Below are positions 41,949 through 55,090 of a DNA stretch of 64,000 bases, piece after piece. The notes under the pieces are model-generated. The model saw nothing but the letters and a program-made list of their open reading frames with translations. It ran no database searches and had not been told where the DNA came from. The stretch is from NCBI GenBank assembly GCA_030760725.1, contig JASWHV010000008.1:47874057-47938056 (forward strand), given 5' to 3'. Source of the stretch: Neostapfia colusana. Its lineage: Eukaryota > Streptophyta > Magnoliopsida > Poales > Poaceae. The translations under genes and the position numbers were made by a program. How positions within the stretch are numbered: position 1 is the stretch's first letter; each line of letters begins with the position of its first letter.

Positions 41949-43477
41949 TCACTCATCGCTGCCTCCTCCATCAGTCTCAGTCTGATCTTCATCTTCACTA
42001 ACTTCAGCATCCACGGGAGCAGGATCTTCCTCTGAGTCCTCGGAGGCGGGCGGTGATCCAACGGGCTCAATCTCAAGCTTTGCACAGATAGACTTGATAT
42101 TGGCATTGACGTACTGTTGATGTTTCTTCCTTGCAAGCTTTTCTTTGCGCTGCCTGTCTTCAATCTTACGGCAGCAGGCAAAGATGGAGGAGAGCACCTT
42201 GAGGATGCCACTGGATGATTCTTGGGCAGGTGGAGATCCAGGAGGAGCAGCTGCAGATCTAGTGGCATCATGAGCTTGCTTTGATCTCCTCTCCACTGGT
42301 GGAGAGGACGGGGCAGTTGGAGCCGGGGGAAGAGTGTACTCGGTGGGTTTTTGCGGCTTCAACCCCGTATGTTTGACATCCTTGACGAACTCGAGTCCCG
42401 TTACTTTCTCAATCATGTACATGATATACGGTGCATATCCACAGGACCTATTGGGGGTGATTGAGATGTTCACGATGTCGTTGTAGATATACTCAAAGAC
42501 ATTGAATGGTCTCCTTCCACTAATGACCTTCATGAGAGTCCTCAAGGTCCCTTGTATAGTTCCCGCATATCCATCCTTCGGAGCTATAGTCTTTCTCAAA
42601 ACTCTATTGAGGACCACAAAGAAGGGCTTCAGATATTTAATGGTGGGAGGAACATATGGCATTCTTGTGTCATAGAGAAATTCAAGCTCCTCCTTCTCCA
42701 AGGGTTTTAGATTATGAATGACCAGTTCATGATCCAAAGTGTGTTGGAGGTGAAGAATCCTAGCAAATTCATCATAAGTGACACTATACCTTAACCATGA
42801 TTCATCCAAGTAAGGCTGTCTCCATCATCACGAGCAAAGTAGAGAGTGGAGTAAAACTGGGTAATGATTTCATTGTTCCAGTCATACTCAAAGGATAGCA
42901 GGTCCGTCAGACCGTGCCTCTCTAATGCCTCCACCATCTCACGAAAGGCAGGATACCTCTTTGACTTCAGGTATTCAACATTTAGCCATTGACTCTGTAC
43001 TACAGGATTTTTCATCTTCATGTACACATGCTCGTAGTAATCTGCATGGAAGTTGCTCCAGAACCTTGGAGCAGAACATTGTTTAGGTCGGTCATACACT
43101 TGAATCTTCCTGAAATTATCAGCTAGCTCACCCCCTTTTCCAGTGAAATCCTCACTAGAAGGCTGCCTGTTGCGGTGAATAGGGTTTTTCATCTTCAAGG
43201 GCCCAAGGGGACCACTAGCAAGTCCCTTCCCTTTATTGAGAACTCTTATTGGCCCTGACGAGCCCTCAGCAGCAACTTTCCTTAGAGGCCTTTTGCCAAT
43301 GACTTTCCTCTTCTTAGGTAGATTGTCGTCGGAGGGTGGAGAGTGAGCATTGACATCATGTCTCTTCTTCATAACTCTCTCCTTGGTCCTCCTCACTTTC
43401 TCGCGTTGAACGTCTTCATCAATGTGAAAAGAGCTGTCATCTGAGCCTGAAGACATGATGCCTGATAAGGAGTTCAA
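41949..43477 (-). pseudogene. third ORF of copia-2, split by one frameshift
   Basis: Two overlapping frames: 43477-42791 (N-terminal, 228 aa) and 42809-41949 (C-terminal, 286 aa). Together they align with the 549-residue ORF of copia-1: PRFWSNFHADYYEHVYMKMK, ALERHGLTDLLSFEYDWNNE, QFYSTLYFA, then YSVTYDEFARIL, VLNRVLRKTIAPKDG and NRSCGYAPYIMYMIEKVTGL. The frame breaks after SLTWM near 42805, equivalent to TWMTNG in copia-1, and looks like a one-base change. It has the same architecture: basic N-terminus, conserved central domain, Ser/Pro linker, acidic tail (EVSEDEDQTETDGGGSDE). Identical at 51695-53223. Confidence 0.8.
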
Positions 43478-44339
43478 GGATTAGATGCAGATGGACTCAT
43501 TATCGACTTCAAATGGGAACGTAGGGGTTCAACTGTCAGAGACCGTACTTGTCCGGTTTCAGAGTGCGGACTTGTCCGGTGGACCGGACTTGTCCGCATC
43601 TGTGAGCCGGACTAGTCCGGCCTGACATAGGAACCCTAATGTTTCATTTGAATCAAACCTCCTATCTAAGGACACAAGGACAGAAAAATGGTAGGAATAC
43701 ATCTATTGAGGCAATGTACATCCTTTTGAAATCAAAGAAAACTAGCTAGAACTAGAAAAGTTGAGATTTTGGTTTAAGGGGGGAAATTACCAAGATTTGA
43801 AGATTCGCGTCGAAGAAGTGGAAATCAGTCCGGATGAATCCGGAGGAGGGAAACCACTCGTCAAGGGGAGAATTTCCCATGGAGAAAATCTCGGTTTTGA
43901 GGGTTCAACCCGAAAATCACTTTGGGGGCTAGGGTTTGGAAGAGGAGAGGGAGAGAAAGTCTAATGAGGGGTGAGGGAGAGGTCTGGTCCGGCCAAGTGC
44001 TTCTATATGCGACTGACCGGACTAATCTGGTCATGGTAGCGGACTAGTCCGGTACCCTTGAGTTAACCTAGTTGTTGTCTGTCCGGACTAGTCCGGTTGG
44101 AAATCGGATTAGTCCGTTTCCAACAGACTTGATACATATATAGATAATTAATAGTGATCCAAGGACAATAATTTTGCAAGTAGTCTTGGTGATTACGACC
44201 AGTAGGCAATCAGCAATCAAACCATGGTCATAATCCACAAGACTTCTTCATTAAAATAGTTTTCTGAGTGGAAAAGGAGAAGAGGAGCATTTTGATAATA
44301 CAAAGGAACATTTTGAGTTGCAACCAGGTATGCAATGTT
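43478..44339 (-). promoter_or_regulatory. spacer between pol and ORF3 of copia-2 with palindromes
   Basis: 862 bp upstream of ORF3 on the minus strand. It contains CCGGACTTGTCCG-type motifs at 43543-43585, a GGACTAGTCC at 43612-43622 and a second cluster at 43990-44120 (GGACTAGTCCGG near 44042 and 44083). The same arrangement upstream of ORF3 occurs in copia-1 (10620-10800). Between the clusters is a purine-rich stretch (43850-43990) with a 67-residue plus-strand frame that I do not call a gene. Copy at 53224-54085. Confidence 0.55.
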
Positions 44340-45344
44340 TCAAGCCACATTTCGAGAGTCAAGAATGTTCAGCTCATTTCTTAGTTCACAAAACCTTTTC
44401 TCATCTAATGGTTTGGTAAAAATATTCGCAAGTTGTTTTTCAGTCCTAACATGTGAAATAGCAATGTCACCTTTTAATGAGTGATCTCTAAGAAAGTGAT
44501 GACGGATGTCTATGTGCTTAGTTCTTGAGTGCTCTACAGGGTTGTGTGCAATTTTTATAGCACTTTCATTATCGCATAGAAGCGGGATATGACTTAGATT
44601 GTAGCCGTAGTCCCTATGAGTCTGTCACATCCAAAGTAGTTGCGCACAACAACTACCGGCTGCAACATACTCCGCTTCCGCTGTGGAAAGAGCAATGGAG
44701 TTCTGCTTTTTAGATGACCAAGAAACTAGGGACCTACCAAGAAATTGACAAGTCCCTGACGTGCTCTTTCTATCGACTTTGCATCCTGCATAGTCGGTGT
44801 CGGAATACCCTATCAGGTTAAACTTGGATCCTTTGGGATACCAAAGTCCCAAGTTGGGTGTGTGCACAAGGTACCTTAGGATTCTTTTTACAGCAATTAA
44901 GTGACACTCTTTAGGTGCGGCTTGAAACCTTGCACACATGCAAACACTAAGCATAATATCTGGCCTAGATGCACATAAATAAAGTAAGGAGCCAATCATG
45001 GACCGATATACCTTTTGGTCCACATTTGGACCGTCTTCATTGAGGTCGAGATGTCCGTTGATGGCCATGGGTGTCTTGATGGGCTTGGCTTTGTCCATAT
45101 TGAATTTCTTGAGAATGTCTTGTGTATATTTAGTTTGGCTTATAAATGTACCTTCTCTCAGTTGCTTCACTTGAAATCCCAAGAAGAACTTCAATTCACC
45201 CATCATTGACATCTCGAACCTGTTTGTCATTATTTTGCTAAATTCTTCACAGAAGGATTTGTTAGTGGATCCAAAGATAATGTCATCAACATAAATTTGA
45301 CATACGAATAAATGATCATCAAAATGTTTAGTAAAGAGTGTATA
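44340..45344 (-). pseudogene. copia-2 reverse transcriptase C-terminal part and RNase H
   Basis: Pol fragment starting at the LTR C insertion point (DYTLFTKHFDDH). It carries the RT catalytic box YVDDIIFGS, MMGELKFFLGFQVKQL and the KSTSGTCQFLGRSLVSW and STAEAEYVAAGSC motifs of RNase H. One in-frame TGA at 44627-44625 follows LLWM, where copia-1 has arginine; CGA to TGA is the usual methyl-CpG transition. The frame then stays open through RTKHIDIRHHFLRDH and EKQLANIFTKPLDEKRF to the natural stop at 44340. Copy at 54086-55090. Confidence 0.88.
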
Positions 45345-47514
45345 TGTAAGGGCCTCAGTTTTTGACACTCATTTGCAGTGTTCATCACCACACCACACAC
45401 CTCATTTGAGGAAAAATGATGAACACAAATAAAGAGCAAGTAACAATTATCAACATGCTCATTAGGGAACAAACTCACACATTGCAAAAGTGGTACTTCC
45501 CACATGTGATATAGATGGGCTGGACATATGAAAACTCCTACACTTTGCTAAGGATGTCCATGCCAAGTTCCACCCAAATTCAAAACCTTTTTGAGGTCAT
45601 TTTGGGTATAGTTAGGAAGAGGGCAGTTTGAAACCATATTCAAATTCAAACTGTTTTCACCCACTGAATTTAAAAGTGGAAGGCATATTCTTGCTCAGCA
45701 CATTTTTGTGAGCTCACACACCAATTTTCACTCCATTTGGAGTTGATCTTGACATGAGCTAAGGGGGAGAAATTCAAACTTTATTTGAATTTCAAACTGC
45801 ACTTGTGCTGAAATTCATTCAAACCAAACCTCATTTGAACTTTGATCAATTCAAATGGCTCTTGGGTGAATAATTTGAATTGCCAAGGGTAGAATAGGGT
45901 TCACTGTTTACCACAGCTGTTAGGAATAAATTTCAGAGGTTAAAAGAGGAGTGGGACCCACATGTCAGCCTCAGCCTCAAAGCAAACCGACTGAACCACA
46001 GTTCAGTCGGTTCCCGGCTGTTGTGCGCGCGCGCCACCGAAGGGGGCAGCCGGCGCCAGCTCCTGCTGCGTGCCCCAAGCCGGAGACCGGCCGACCGGCC
46101 TATTTATTCCCTCCCCGGCGTGCTTCAGTCGCCATTCCCCGAGCTGCCGACGTGCACGATCCATTTCTCCACTGCCATCACCGGCGCTCGAGTTCCTGCT
46201 TGATCAAGCCGATCGCAGCTCCCTCTTTCCATTCCAAGGTCCCAGCAAGGTACTAGCAACCATCCTCCATCCTTCCCATTGATAGAAATCGATTGAAACC
46301 GAGTGATATCGGCTGTGCCGAAAGATCAAACTCGGAACTGGAAACCGCCGCACCTCGGGCTCTCGTGGACAGCCCAACCTGGGCGTTGTCACGCCCGAGC
46401 CAAGGCACCCTTGGACGCGCAAGTGATCGGTGCTGCTCATCCCCGAGCCACAGCTCGAGTGGTTGCTCACCGGCGGCGAATTTCCACTTTTCCCCTTTCT
46501 GTGTGCAGAACGACCCTCGGGTACGATTCTGTTTAATTCGTGCTCTAGAAAGGATTAGAGGGCCTCAGGCCACTCCCACACGAACTAGACACGGTGACGC
46601 ACAAGTTGCCTTCACAACTCTGGGCCGGAGAACTTCTGTGCCCGGCGTAATTCAAGGTCTACTAATGGCGGAACGCACGGGGGGTATCGGGCGCACGGTG
46701 AGGACCTATTTCGGGCCTTCCCCGAGCTGCCCCGAGTTCATGTCGACCTTCTCTGAGGTCCACTGATGCTCCCCGACCGGTTTCCCAAGTAGCTGAGGCA
46801 CTAGGAGCATCAGCCGACATGGCCGAAGTCGTTCCGATATGGCGGCTCGTCGCCGACCATGCTCCGGCCGTTGTCATGAGCAGCTGACCCTCGGATCATG
46901 TTCCCCAAGTAAAAGTAGGCAGGGGCGGCCAGAATCAAGAAGTTTGAAGCTGTACAGCAGCCGGCGGCGAGCTCTCCGGCGAAGTCCCTCGGCGGCGGAG
47001 CGCGGGTGTCGCGAGGTTGAAGAAGGGGGTGGACCCCAGCTGTCAGCGGCCGATATTTTGAATCGGGATCCGGCTGCGGCCGGGATCGGGTGTGCTGGCG
47101 CGCAAAAGCCTTGTGGGCCGCGGTGTGTTGTCGCTTCGGCGTGCGACGCGTGTCCCCTGGGCCCACGCGCGAGTTTAAACTTTTCCCCGATTTTCAGATT
47201 TCCTTCAAACTTCAAATCCTTATAACTTTGGCTAGAAAGCTCCAAATTGAGTGAACCAAATTTTGCTGGATTCAGCTCTTTGAGTACTTTCCAGAAAATC
47301 AAGTGTCACTTCATGAGATTCCTTAATTCTCCAGAATTAATTCCTTAAAGTTTAAACTGTTAGGAATTTTAACTGGAGAATCATTTGGAGGAAAATCCTG
47401 AAATTTTGCTGAGATGTTCACCAAAATATCCTTGAACTACCATAAAAATTTCAGATCCATTTGAGCTCATTTAGTCCACCTAATGGTGTGATTAGTAAAA
47501 CTGTTCCAGAGAAA
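45345..47514 (+). mobile_element. LTR of gypsy element C, first 2,170 bp, cut by the assembly gap
   Basis: Starts TGTAAGGGCCTCAGTTTTTG in the RT of copia-2; the preceding bases are GTATA (45340-45344). Matches 55091-57260 throughout. It stops at the N run, not at a biological end. Antisense and overlapping frames of 60-157 residues in the GC-rich part (45950-47170) are not credible genes. Confidence 0.88.
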
Positions 47515-47614
47515 NNNNNNNNNNNNNNNNNNNNNNNNNNNNNNNNNNNNNNNNNNNNNNNNNNNNNNNNNNNNNNNNNNNNNNNNNNNNNNNNNNNNNN
47601 NNNNNNNNNNNNNN
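47515..47614. other. assembly gap, 100 N
   Basis: Exactly 100 undetermined bases, the conventional placeholder for a gap of unknown size. It separates two copies of the same 9,646 bp. Open frames that run through the Ns (47451-47733 on both strands) are artefacts. Confidence 1.
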
Positions 47615-48170
47615 GGACCTGCCTGAATTTGATGAACCATTTAGTGTTTCTTGCAGGTACATTGACCACGATAACGTATTGCGATAGAAAACGTGTGCGA
47701 GTGACCAATCTTAGTGCCATCTGTAAGACATAATACTGGTGTAAGCCGGTTAGGATTTACTTTTGGTGAGGCAACGTAGTACCTACATGTCTTTTACACT
47801 GCATTGATTTAATAATCCTTTTTTTCCTATAAGAGATGATTCATAAGTTAGCTCTCAATTAAAAATGGAAGTTTTACAGCACGTAGTAGTTATGATAATC
47901 TAATTTGGAACTAAGAGTCAAATTGGAATATAGGAAAAACTTCAAAAGCCTAAAAATAAAGTGTTCTGTTCTCTAGCAAACACCCTGCTGGAACTTTGAC
48001 AGAGCATAGCTTTTAGTAGCTTTAACCAATGGAGGTGTTATATACTGTTCTGGAAAGGTATTGAAGTATTCTACAGCGTTGCTGTAGAGTTCCATAACAG
48101 AATCATATGCCAAACTGGTAGAAGTAGGGCAATGAGACTGATGGAATTTTCCTGTCGTTGTGGCTGCGGA

Positions 48171-49076
48171 ATGGTTCGTACACGCGGTACACCCGAGGTG
48201 GGAGGTTCGAGCCAGCAGGGGGTGGATGACTCCCAGCAGCAACATGGTCAAAATGATACCCCGTGGATGCAACCGCCAACACCGCCTCCACTTACATTAG
48301 CGGACGTGGTCGCTGCAATGGTGGGTTCGCGGGAGGAGCAAACCGAATTGCTCCACACCATCGTCCTAAATACGTCCCGAGTGGGAGGACGTCAAGAAGG
48401 GCTATCGCCAGCCCCAAAACAGCAGTTACATGGACTTTTTGGTGACTCACCCTCCAGTATTCACCAATGCCGATGAACCTCTAGAGGCTGATAATTGGCT
48501 GCGGACCATCGAGTCAAAGTTCGGACTGCCCCAATGTACCGAGGAGCAGAAGACTCTCTTCGAAGCACAACAGCTTCATGGCTCAGCTGGCACGTAGTGG
48601 GCGAACCACCTCGGCTCACTGCCCGCTGGTTGTGCGGTAACATGGACTAAATTCTGGGAGGCATTCCACGCCTACCATATTCCTCACGGAATAATGATGA
48701 GGAAGCTGCAAGAGTTCATGGAGCTGAAGCAAGGATGACGGAGTTCTCACAAGTACTCCAGAATATTCAACCATCTATCGCAATATGCGACATAACAAGT
48801 CAACGCGGAGGATAAAACTGAACAGTTTCTTCCAGGGCTTAAACTCCAAGTTAAAAGAAAAACTTGTTCTGTTTAATCGCGGTCCGCTCAACGATCTAGT
48901 CAATGCCGTGATTATGCAAGAGGACACAACCCGTGAGGTGGTCACGGAGGAAAAGAAGAGAAGTGCTCCGCAGAACAGCGGAGGAGGACCCCCGCAGGAG
49001 TATCGGATGGTGTATTGAACGCCGTTCCAAAAACGGTGGCAACCACGAGTTGATCGCCAATGTTCGGGCTTCCGAC
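48171..49076 (+). pseudogene. gag of element A, duplicate copy
   Basis: Same sequence as 38425-39330, with the same stops and frameshifts; see that entry. Followed by the AT-rich LTR-like DNA at 49077-49927. Confidence 0.8.
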
Positions 49077-51694
49077 TGTAAAAGTCCCAAAAATTATGAA
49101 TGCAATAAACTGAATGTTGAATACTATTGTGTTTAAAATTCATGAAAATGGGACATTTAAAAAGTTTCTACACGTGATGATGCACATAGGTGTCCAACCA
49201 AACGAGCTCGAATATTCATTTGAAATGTTTTAAGTCAAGGTTGAATTAAACACCCTGTGTAAAGTTCCCATGTGCAAGAGGAGTTTTAAATTCAGATTTT
49301 GAACTCGCTTTGTTCACTCAAATTCAAATGTGGTCATCACAAAAAGAGGATGCAAACTGTGGTTGCAAACATCCCATTTGCAGCAGCCAAATTAAAAGTT
49401 AGAATCCATATTTGAATTCTTCAGGTCCAAATTATTAGGAATGCAAAGTTTGAATAAATTTGGAGAACTTTTCTATTCATTTCAAAGGGGACTTTAAATT
49501 GCGTGGGAATTAAAATTCAGATTTGAATTTGGATGAGACTTGTCAATTGCCCCAAATAAATTTCAGAATTAAACTCCACAAATGTAATTTGGATCACCTG
49601 TCAAATTTGAGGGATTTTTGTGAGGATAAGAAGGGGAGAAATGGGGGACCCACTTGTCATTGAGATAATTACACTTACACATGAAGTAATCGGGCCCTCT
49701 GTTTTTCACTCGAACCCACTGAGCACCAGCGCGCCACCGAGGCCAGCGCGCTGCCACCTCCCGAGCAGCTCGTAACTCGTTTCTTTGCTCTTATCAGCTC
49801 AAACAAGGAGTGTTTCACCTCACAAACCGAACCCCGACATAGTTTGCCCTCCTCACACGCTCTACCCGACGAACTCACGGCCACAAGCGAGCAACCTTTG
49901 GTCCACCGGCACCTGGACGTCTCGGTTTGAATGTGGCCTAGAGGGGGGGTGAATAGGCCTTTAAAAGATTCCTGCCCACTTAATAAAATTATCAAAAACT
50001 TGATTGACCGCACTAGTCCGGTTGTGTGGGCGGCTAGTCCGGTGTGCTGAATTATGTGAGTTAATTAAGTGTGTTTCAAAAATTTAATCTTTCAGCAGCG
50101 GAATGAGAACAACAGTTTTTATAAATTAATTTATTGTATGGATGCACGTGCAAACTTATAAGTAACTCAAATGATGACTAGCAAACTAGTGATTTAATGT
50201 ATCAAAATGTAAAATAAATGACAGACAAAAGACACAAATTTTTACCGAGGTTCGATCTCACCAAGAGATCTACGTCCTCGTTGAGGAAGCTCACACAGAG
50301 CCGGGTTCCCAACCCTTTCCCTCTTCAAGTCACCACACAGGCCGACTTGACTTCACTATCAAGTGTAATCACCGTGTTTGTGGGGCAACCTCACACGTTG
50401 AGGGCTCCCACAAGAATTACAATGAGAAGTTGATCAAATACACTCAAAAAGATTACAATGCAGAATATGAGTGTAGAGAAATCAAACCCCAAGAGCTCAC
50501 AACGAAGGGACGACGATCTCCCAATCCCAAATCCAAGTATTTGATTGATCTTCACCTTTTTGCACCTTAGATGTATGGGGAGACTTGTTTTTGGGCTCTT
50601 GGGACAGGTGGCGGCGCTAGGGTTTTTGTTTTTGACAGTATGAGTCGTGTCTCACTTTAGAAACAACGAAGGACCTCTTTTTATAGGGTTTCCAAAGAAG
50701 TTACCGTTGTTAAACCTACTACCGGACTAGTCCGGTATATGATCGGACTTGTCCGGTCTACTTCCAGTGGGTTAACCGGACTAGTCCGGTCCACAAACCG
50801 GACTTGTCCGGTGCTATGTGAAATGGGGTTCCAGAAACTTCAGCGGACTAGTCCTGTCGCTTGGATCGACTAGTCCGCAGTCCTCTAAAGAGGACAACAG
50901 AGACATGACCGGACTAGTCCGGTCCAAAACCGGACTTGTCCGGTTGAGTTCCAGTAAGCTGACCGGACTAGTCCGATCCATGGACGGACTAGTCCGGTGT
51001 TCAGTGGATTTTAGTTGATTATTAGCCCTTACCCTTACGCAAAGTCATGAGCTCTTGGGATGTGTCTCTCACACACAACCTATACATTTATATCTACTTT
51101 TCTCTTCTAAATTCCACTAAAGTATTCCTTTTCGGGCACCACTCTATTTTTTACCTTTTTGTGTGTGCCGAGCCAGTTCACTTTGTTTATCCTGCAATCA
51201 TCTTAATAGTTTCATTAGGATCTCATATGTTCGTCATCAATTAGCCAAAACCCACAAGGGATATCCTAGATGCACTTACAATCTCCCCCTTTCTGGTGAT
51301 TGATGACAACTATTTGAGATATCACAATTGAGAATAAAAAGTTGATTTTCATAAAGTGTGCACATATGAGAATAATAAAGAATTCACAAAAAGCTTCTCA
51401 CATATGCACACACCTTATGGTGGGGTGCCTCACAGGTGTGTGATAAACAAAATATGATAAATTAAAGACAAACAATAGTGAACATATAAGTAGTGCATGA
51501 GAGCATAGTGCATCACACATAAGAAAAGAAATAGTGCATTACAAGTCCTTTAAAATAGGTACATGTCCTTGATCACAAGAGATCTTAATAACTATTACTA
51601 GATAGTTCAAGTCCAAATCTTATCTCAATCTCTCCTAATCTCAATCTCTCCCCCTTTGGCATCAAGGCACCAAAAAGGGAAAAATTGAGGGGAA

Positions 51695-53223
51695 TCACTC
51701 ATCGCTGCCTCCTCCATCAGTCTCAGTCTGATCTTCATCTTCACTAACTTCAGCATCCACGGGAGCAGGATCTTCCTCTGAGTCCTCGGAGGCGGGCGGT
51801 GATCCAACGGGCTCAATCTCAAGCTTTGCACAGATAGACTTGATATTGGCATTGACGTACTGTTGATGTTTCTTCCTTGCAAGCTTTTCTTTGCGCTGCC
51901 TGTCTTCAATCTTACGGCAGCAGGCAAAGATGGAGGAGAGCACCTTGAGGATGCCACTGGATGATTCTTGGGCAGGTGGAGATCCAGGAGGAGCAGCTGC
52001 AGATCTAGTGGCATCATGAGCTTGCTTTGATCTCCTCTCCACTGGTGGAGAGGACGGGGCAGTTGGAGCCGGGGGAAGAGTGTACTCGGTGGGTTTTTGC
52101 GGCTTCAACCCCGTATGTTTGACATCCTTGACGAACTCGAGTCCCGTTACTTTCTCAATCATGTACATGATATACGGTGCATATCCACAGGACCTATTGG
52201 GGGTGATTGAGATGTTCACGATGTCGTTGTAGATATACTCAAAGACATTGAATGGTCTCCTTCCACTAATGACCTTCATGAGAGTCCTCAAGGTCCCTTG
52301 TATAGTTCCCGCATATCCATCCTTCGGAGCTATAGTCTTTCTCAAAACTCTATTGAGGACCACAAAGAAGGGCTTCAGATATTTAATGGTGGGAGGAACA
52401 TATGGCATTCTTGTGTCATAGAGAAATTCAAGCTCCTCCTTCTCCAAGGGTTTTAGATTATGAATGACCAGTTCATGATCCAAAGTGTGTTGGAGGTGAA
52501 GAATCCTAGCAAATTCATCATAAGTGACACTATACCTTAACCATGATTCATCCAAGTAAGGCTGTCTCCATCATCACGAGCAAAGTAGAGAGTGGAGTAA
52601 AACTGGGTAATGATTTCATTGTTCCAGTCATACTCAAAGGATAGCAGGTCCGTCAGACCGTGCCTCTCTAATGCCTCCACCATCTCACGAAAGGCAGGAT
52701 ACCTCTTTGACTTCAGGTATTCAACATTTAGCCATTGACTCTGTACTACAGGATTTTTCATCTTCATGTACACATGCTCGTAGTAATCTGCATGGAAGTT
52801 GCTCCAGAACCTTGGAGCAGAACATTGTTTAGGTCGGTCATACACTTGAATCTTCCTGAAATTATCAGCTAGCTCACCCCCTTTTCCAGTGAAATCCTCA
52901 CTAGAAGGCTGCCTGTTGCGGTGAATAGGGTTTTTCATCTTCAAGGGCCCAAGGGGACCACTAGCAAGTCCCTTCCCTTTATTGAGAACTCTTATTGGCC
53001 CTGACGAGCCCTCAGCAGCAACTTTCCTTAGAGGCCTTTTGCCAATGACTTTCCTCTTCTTAGGTAGATTGTCGTCGGAGGGTGGAGAGTGAGCATTGAC
53101 ATCATGTCTCTTCTTCATAACTCTCTCCTTGGTCCTCCTCACTTTCTCGCGTTGAACGTCTTCATCAATGTGAAAAGAGCTGTCATCTGAGCCTGAAGAC
53201 ATGATGCCTGATAAGGAGTTCAA
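51695..53223 (-). pseudogene. third ORF of copia-2, duplicate copy
   Basis: Identical to 41949-43477, including the frameshift (frames 53223-52537 and 52555-51695). That the same disabling change is present in both copies fits one locus assembled twice. Confidence 0.8.
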
Positions 53224-54085
53224 GGATTAGATGCAGATGGACTCATTATCGACTTCAAATGGGAACGTAGGGGTTCAACTGTCAGAGACCGTACTTGTCC
53301 GGTTTCAGAGTGCGGACTTGTCCGGTGGACCGGACTTGTCCGCATCTGTGAGCCGGACTAGTCCGGCCTGACATAGGAACCCTAATGTTTCATTTGAATC
53401 AAACCTCCTATCTAAGGACACAAGGACAGAAAAATGGTAGGAATACATCTATTGAGGCAATGTACATCCTTTTGAAATCAAAGAAAACTAGCTAGAACTA
53501 GAAAAGTTGAGATTTTGGTTTAAGGGGGGAAATTACCAAGATTTGAAGATTCGCGTCGAAGAAGTGGAAATCAGTCCGGATGAATCCGGAGGAGGGAAAC
53601 CACTCGTCAAGGGGAGAATTTCCCATGGAGAAAATCTCGGTTTTGAGGGTTCAACCCGAAAATCACTTTGGGGGCTAGGGTTTGGAAGAGGAGAGGGAGA
53701 GAAAGTCTAATGAGGGGTGAGGGAGAGGTCTGGTCCGGCCAAGTGCTTCTATATGCGACTGACCGGACTAATCTGGTCATGGTAGCGGACTAGTCCGGTA
53801 CCCTTGAGTTAACCTAGTTGTTGTCTGTCCGGACTAGTCCGGTTGGAAATCGGATTAGTCCGTTTCCAACAGACTTGATACATATATAGATAATTAATAG
53901 TGATCCAAGGACAATAATTTTGCAAGTAGTCTTGGTGATTACGACCAGTAGGCAATCAGCAATCAAACCATGGTCATAATCCACAAGACTTCTTCATTAA
54001 AATAGTTTTCTGAGTGGAAAAGGAGAAGAGGAGCATTTTGATAATACAAAGGAACATTTTGAGTTGCAACCAGGTATGCAATGTT

Positions 54086-55090
54086 TCAAGCCACATTTCG
54101 AGAGTCAAGAATGTTCAGCTCATTTCTTAGTTCACAAAACCTTTTCTCATCTAATGGTTTGGTAAAAATATTCGCAAGTTGTTTTTCAGTCCTAACATGT
54201 GAAATAGCAATGTCACCTTTTAATGAGTGATCTCTAAGAAAGTGATGACGGATGTCTATGTGCTTAGTTCTTGAGTGCTCTACAGGGTTGTGTGCAATTT
54301 TTATAGCACTTTCATTATCGCATAGAAGCGGGATATGACTTAGATTGTAGCCGTAGTCCCTATGAGTCTGTCACATCCAAAGTAGTTGCGCACAACAACT
54401 ACCGGCTGCAACATACTCCGCTTCCGCTGTGGAAAGAGCAATGGAGTTCTGCTTTTTAGATGACCAAGAAACTAGGGACCTACCAAGAAATTGACAAGTC
54501 CCTGACGTGCTCTTTCTATCGACTTTGCATCCTGCATAGTCGGTGTCGGAATACCCTATCAGGTTAAACTTGGATCCTTTGGGATACCAAAGTCCCAAGT
54601 TGGGTGTGTGCACAAGGTACCTTAGGATTCTTTTTACAGCAATTAAGTGACACTCTTTAGGTGCGGCTTGAAACCTTGCACACATGCAAACACTAAGCAT
54701 AATATCTGGCCTAGATGCACATAAATAAAGTAAGGAGCCAATCATGGACCGATATACCTTTTGGTCCACATTTGGACCGTCTTCATTGAGGTCGAGATGT
54801 CCGTTGATGGCCATGGGTGTCTTGATGGGCTTGGCTTTGTCCATATTGAATTTCTTGAGAATGTCTTGTGTATATTTAGTTTGGCTTATAAATGTACCTT
54901 CTCTCAGTTGCTTCACTTGAAATCCCAAGAAGAACTTCAATTCACCCATCATTGACATCTCGAACCTGTTTGTCATTATTTTGCTAAATTCTTCACAGAA
55001 GGATTTGTTAGTGGATCCAAAGATAATGTCATCAACATAAATTTGACATACGAATAAATGATCATCAAAATGTTTAGTAAAGAGTGTATA
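54086..55090 (-). pseudogene. copia-2 RT-RNase H, duplicate copy
   Basis: Identical to 44340-45344, with the in-frame TGA at 54373-54371. Truncated by LTR C at 55091. Confidence 0.85.

Larger units (their letters stand above)
40182..45344 (-). mobile_element. Sirevirus-like Ty1/copia element copia-2, 3' half only
   Basis: Minus strand: 3' LTR (40182-41534), PPT, third ORF (41949-43477), spacer with palindromes, and the 3' part of pol (44340-45344). At 45345 gypsy LTR C begins in the middle of the RT, between codons for ...DYT and the preceding residues, so the rest of copia-2 should lie beyond element C outside the window. The family is related to copia-1: same ORF order, same CCTAGAGGGGGGGTGAATAGG LTR block, same palindromes. 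A second, identical copy is at 49928-55090. Confidence 0.88.
49928..55090 (-). mobile_element. copia-2, duplicate copy
   Basis: Same sequence as 40182-45344. LTR 49928-51280 with minus-strand TATA box at 50677-50685; PPT and 3' UTR 51281-51694; ORF3 pseudogene 51695-53223; palindrome spacer 53224-54085; RT-RNase H 54086-55090. Its right end is the insertion point of LTR C at 55091, preceded by GTATA (55086-55090). Confidence 0.88.

Noticed and set aside
45951..47302. Cluster of 60-157 residue frames in the GC-rich part of LTR C
   Set aside because: They overlap one another on both strands within an LTR; none shows a domain or codon signal.
47451..47733. Open frames across the N run on both strands
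   Set aside because: They exist only because unknown bases are read as X; no sequence supports them.
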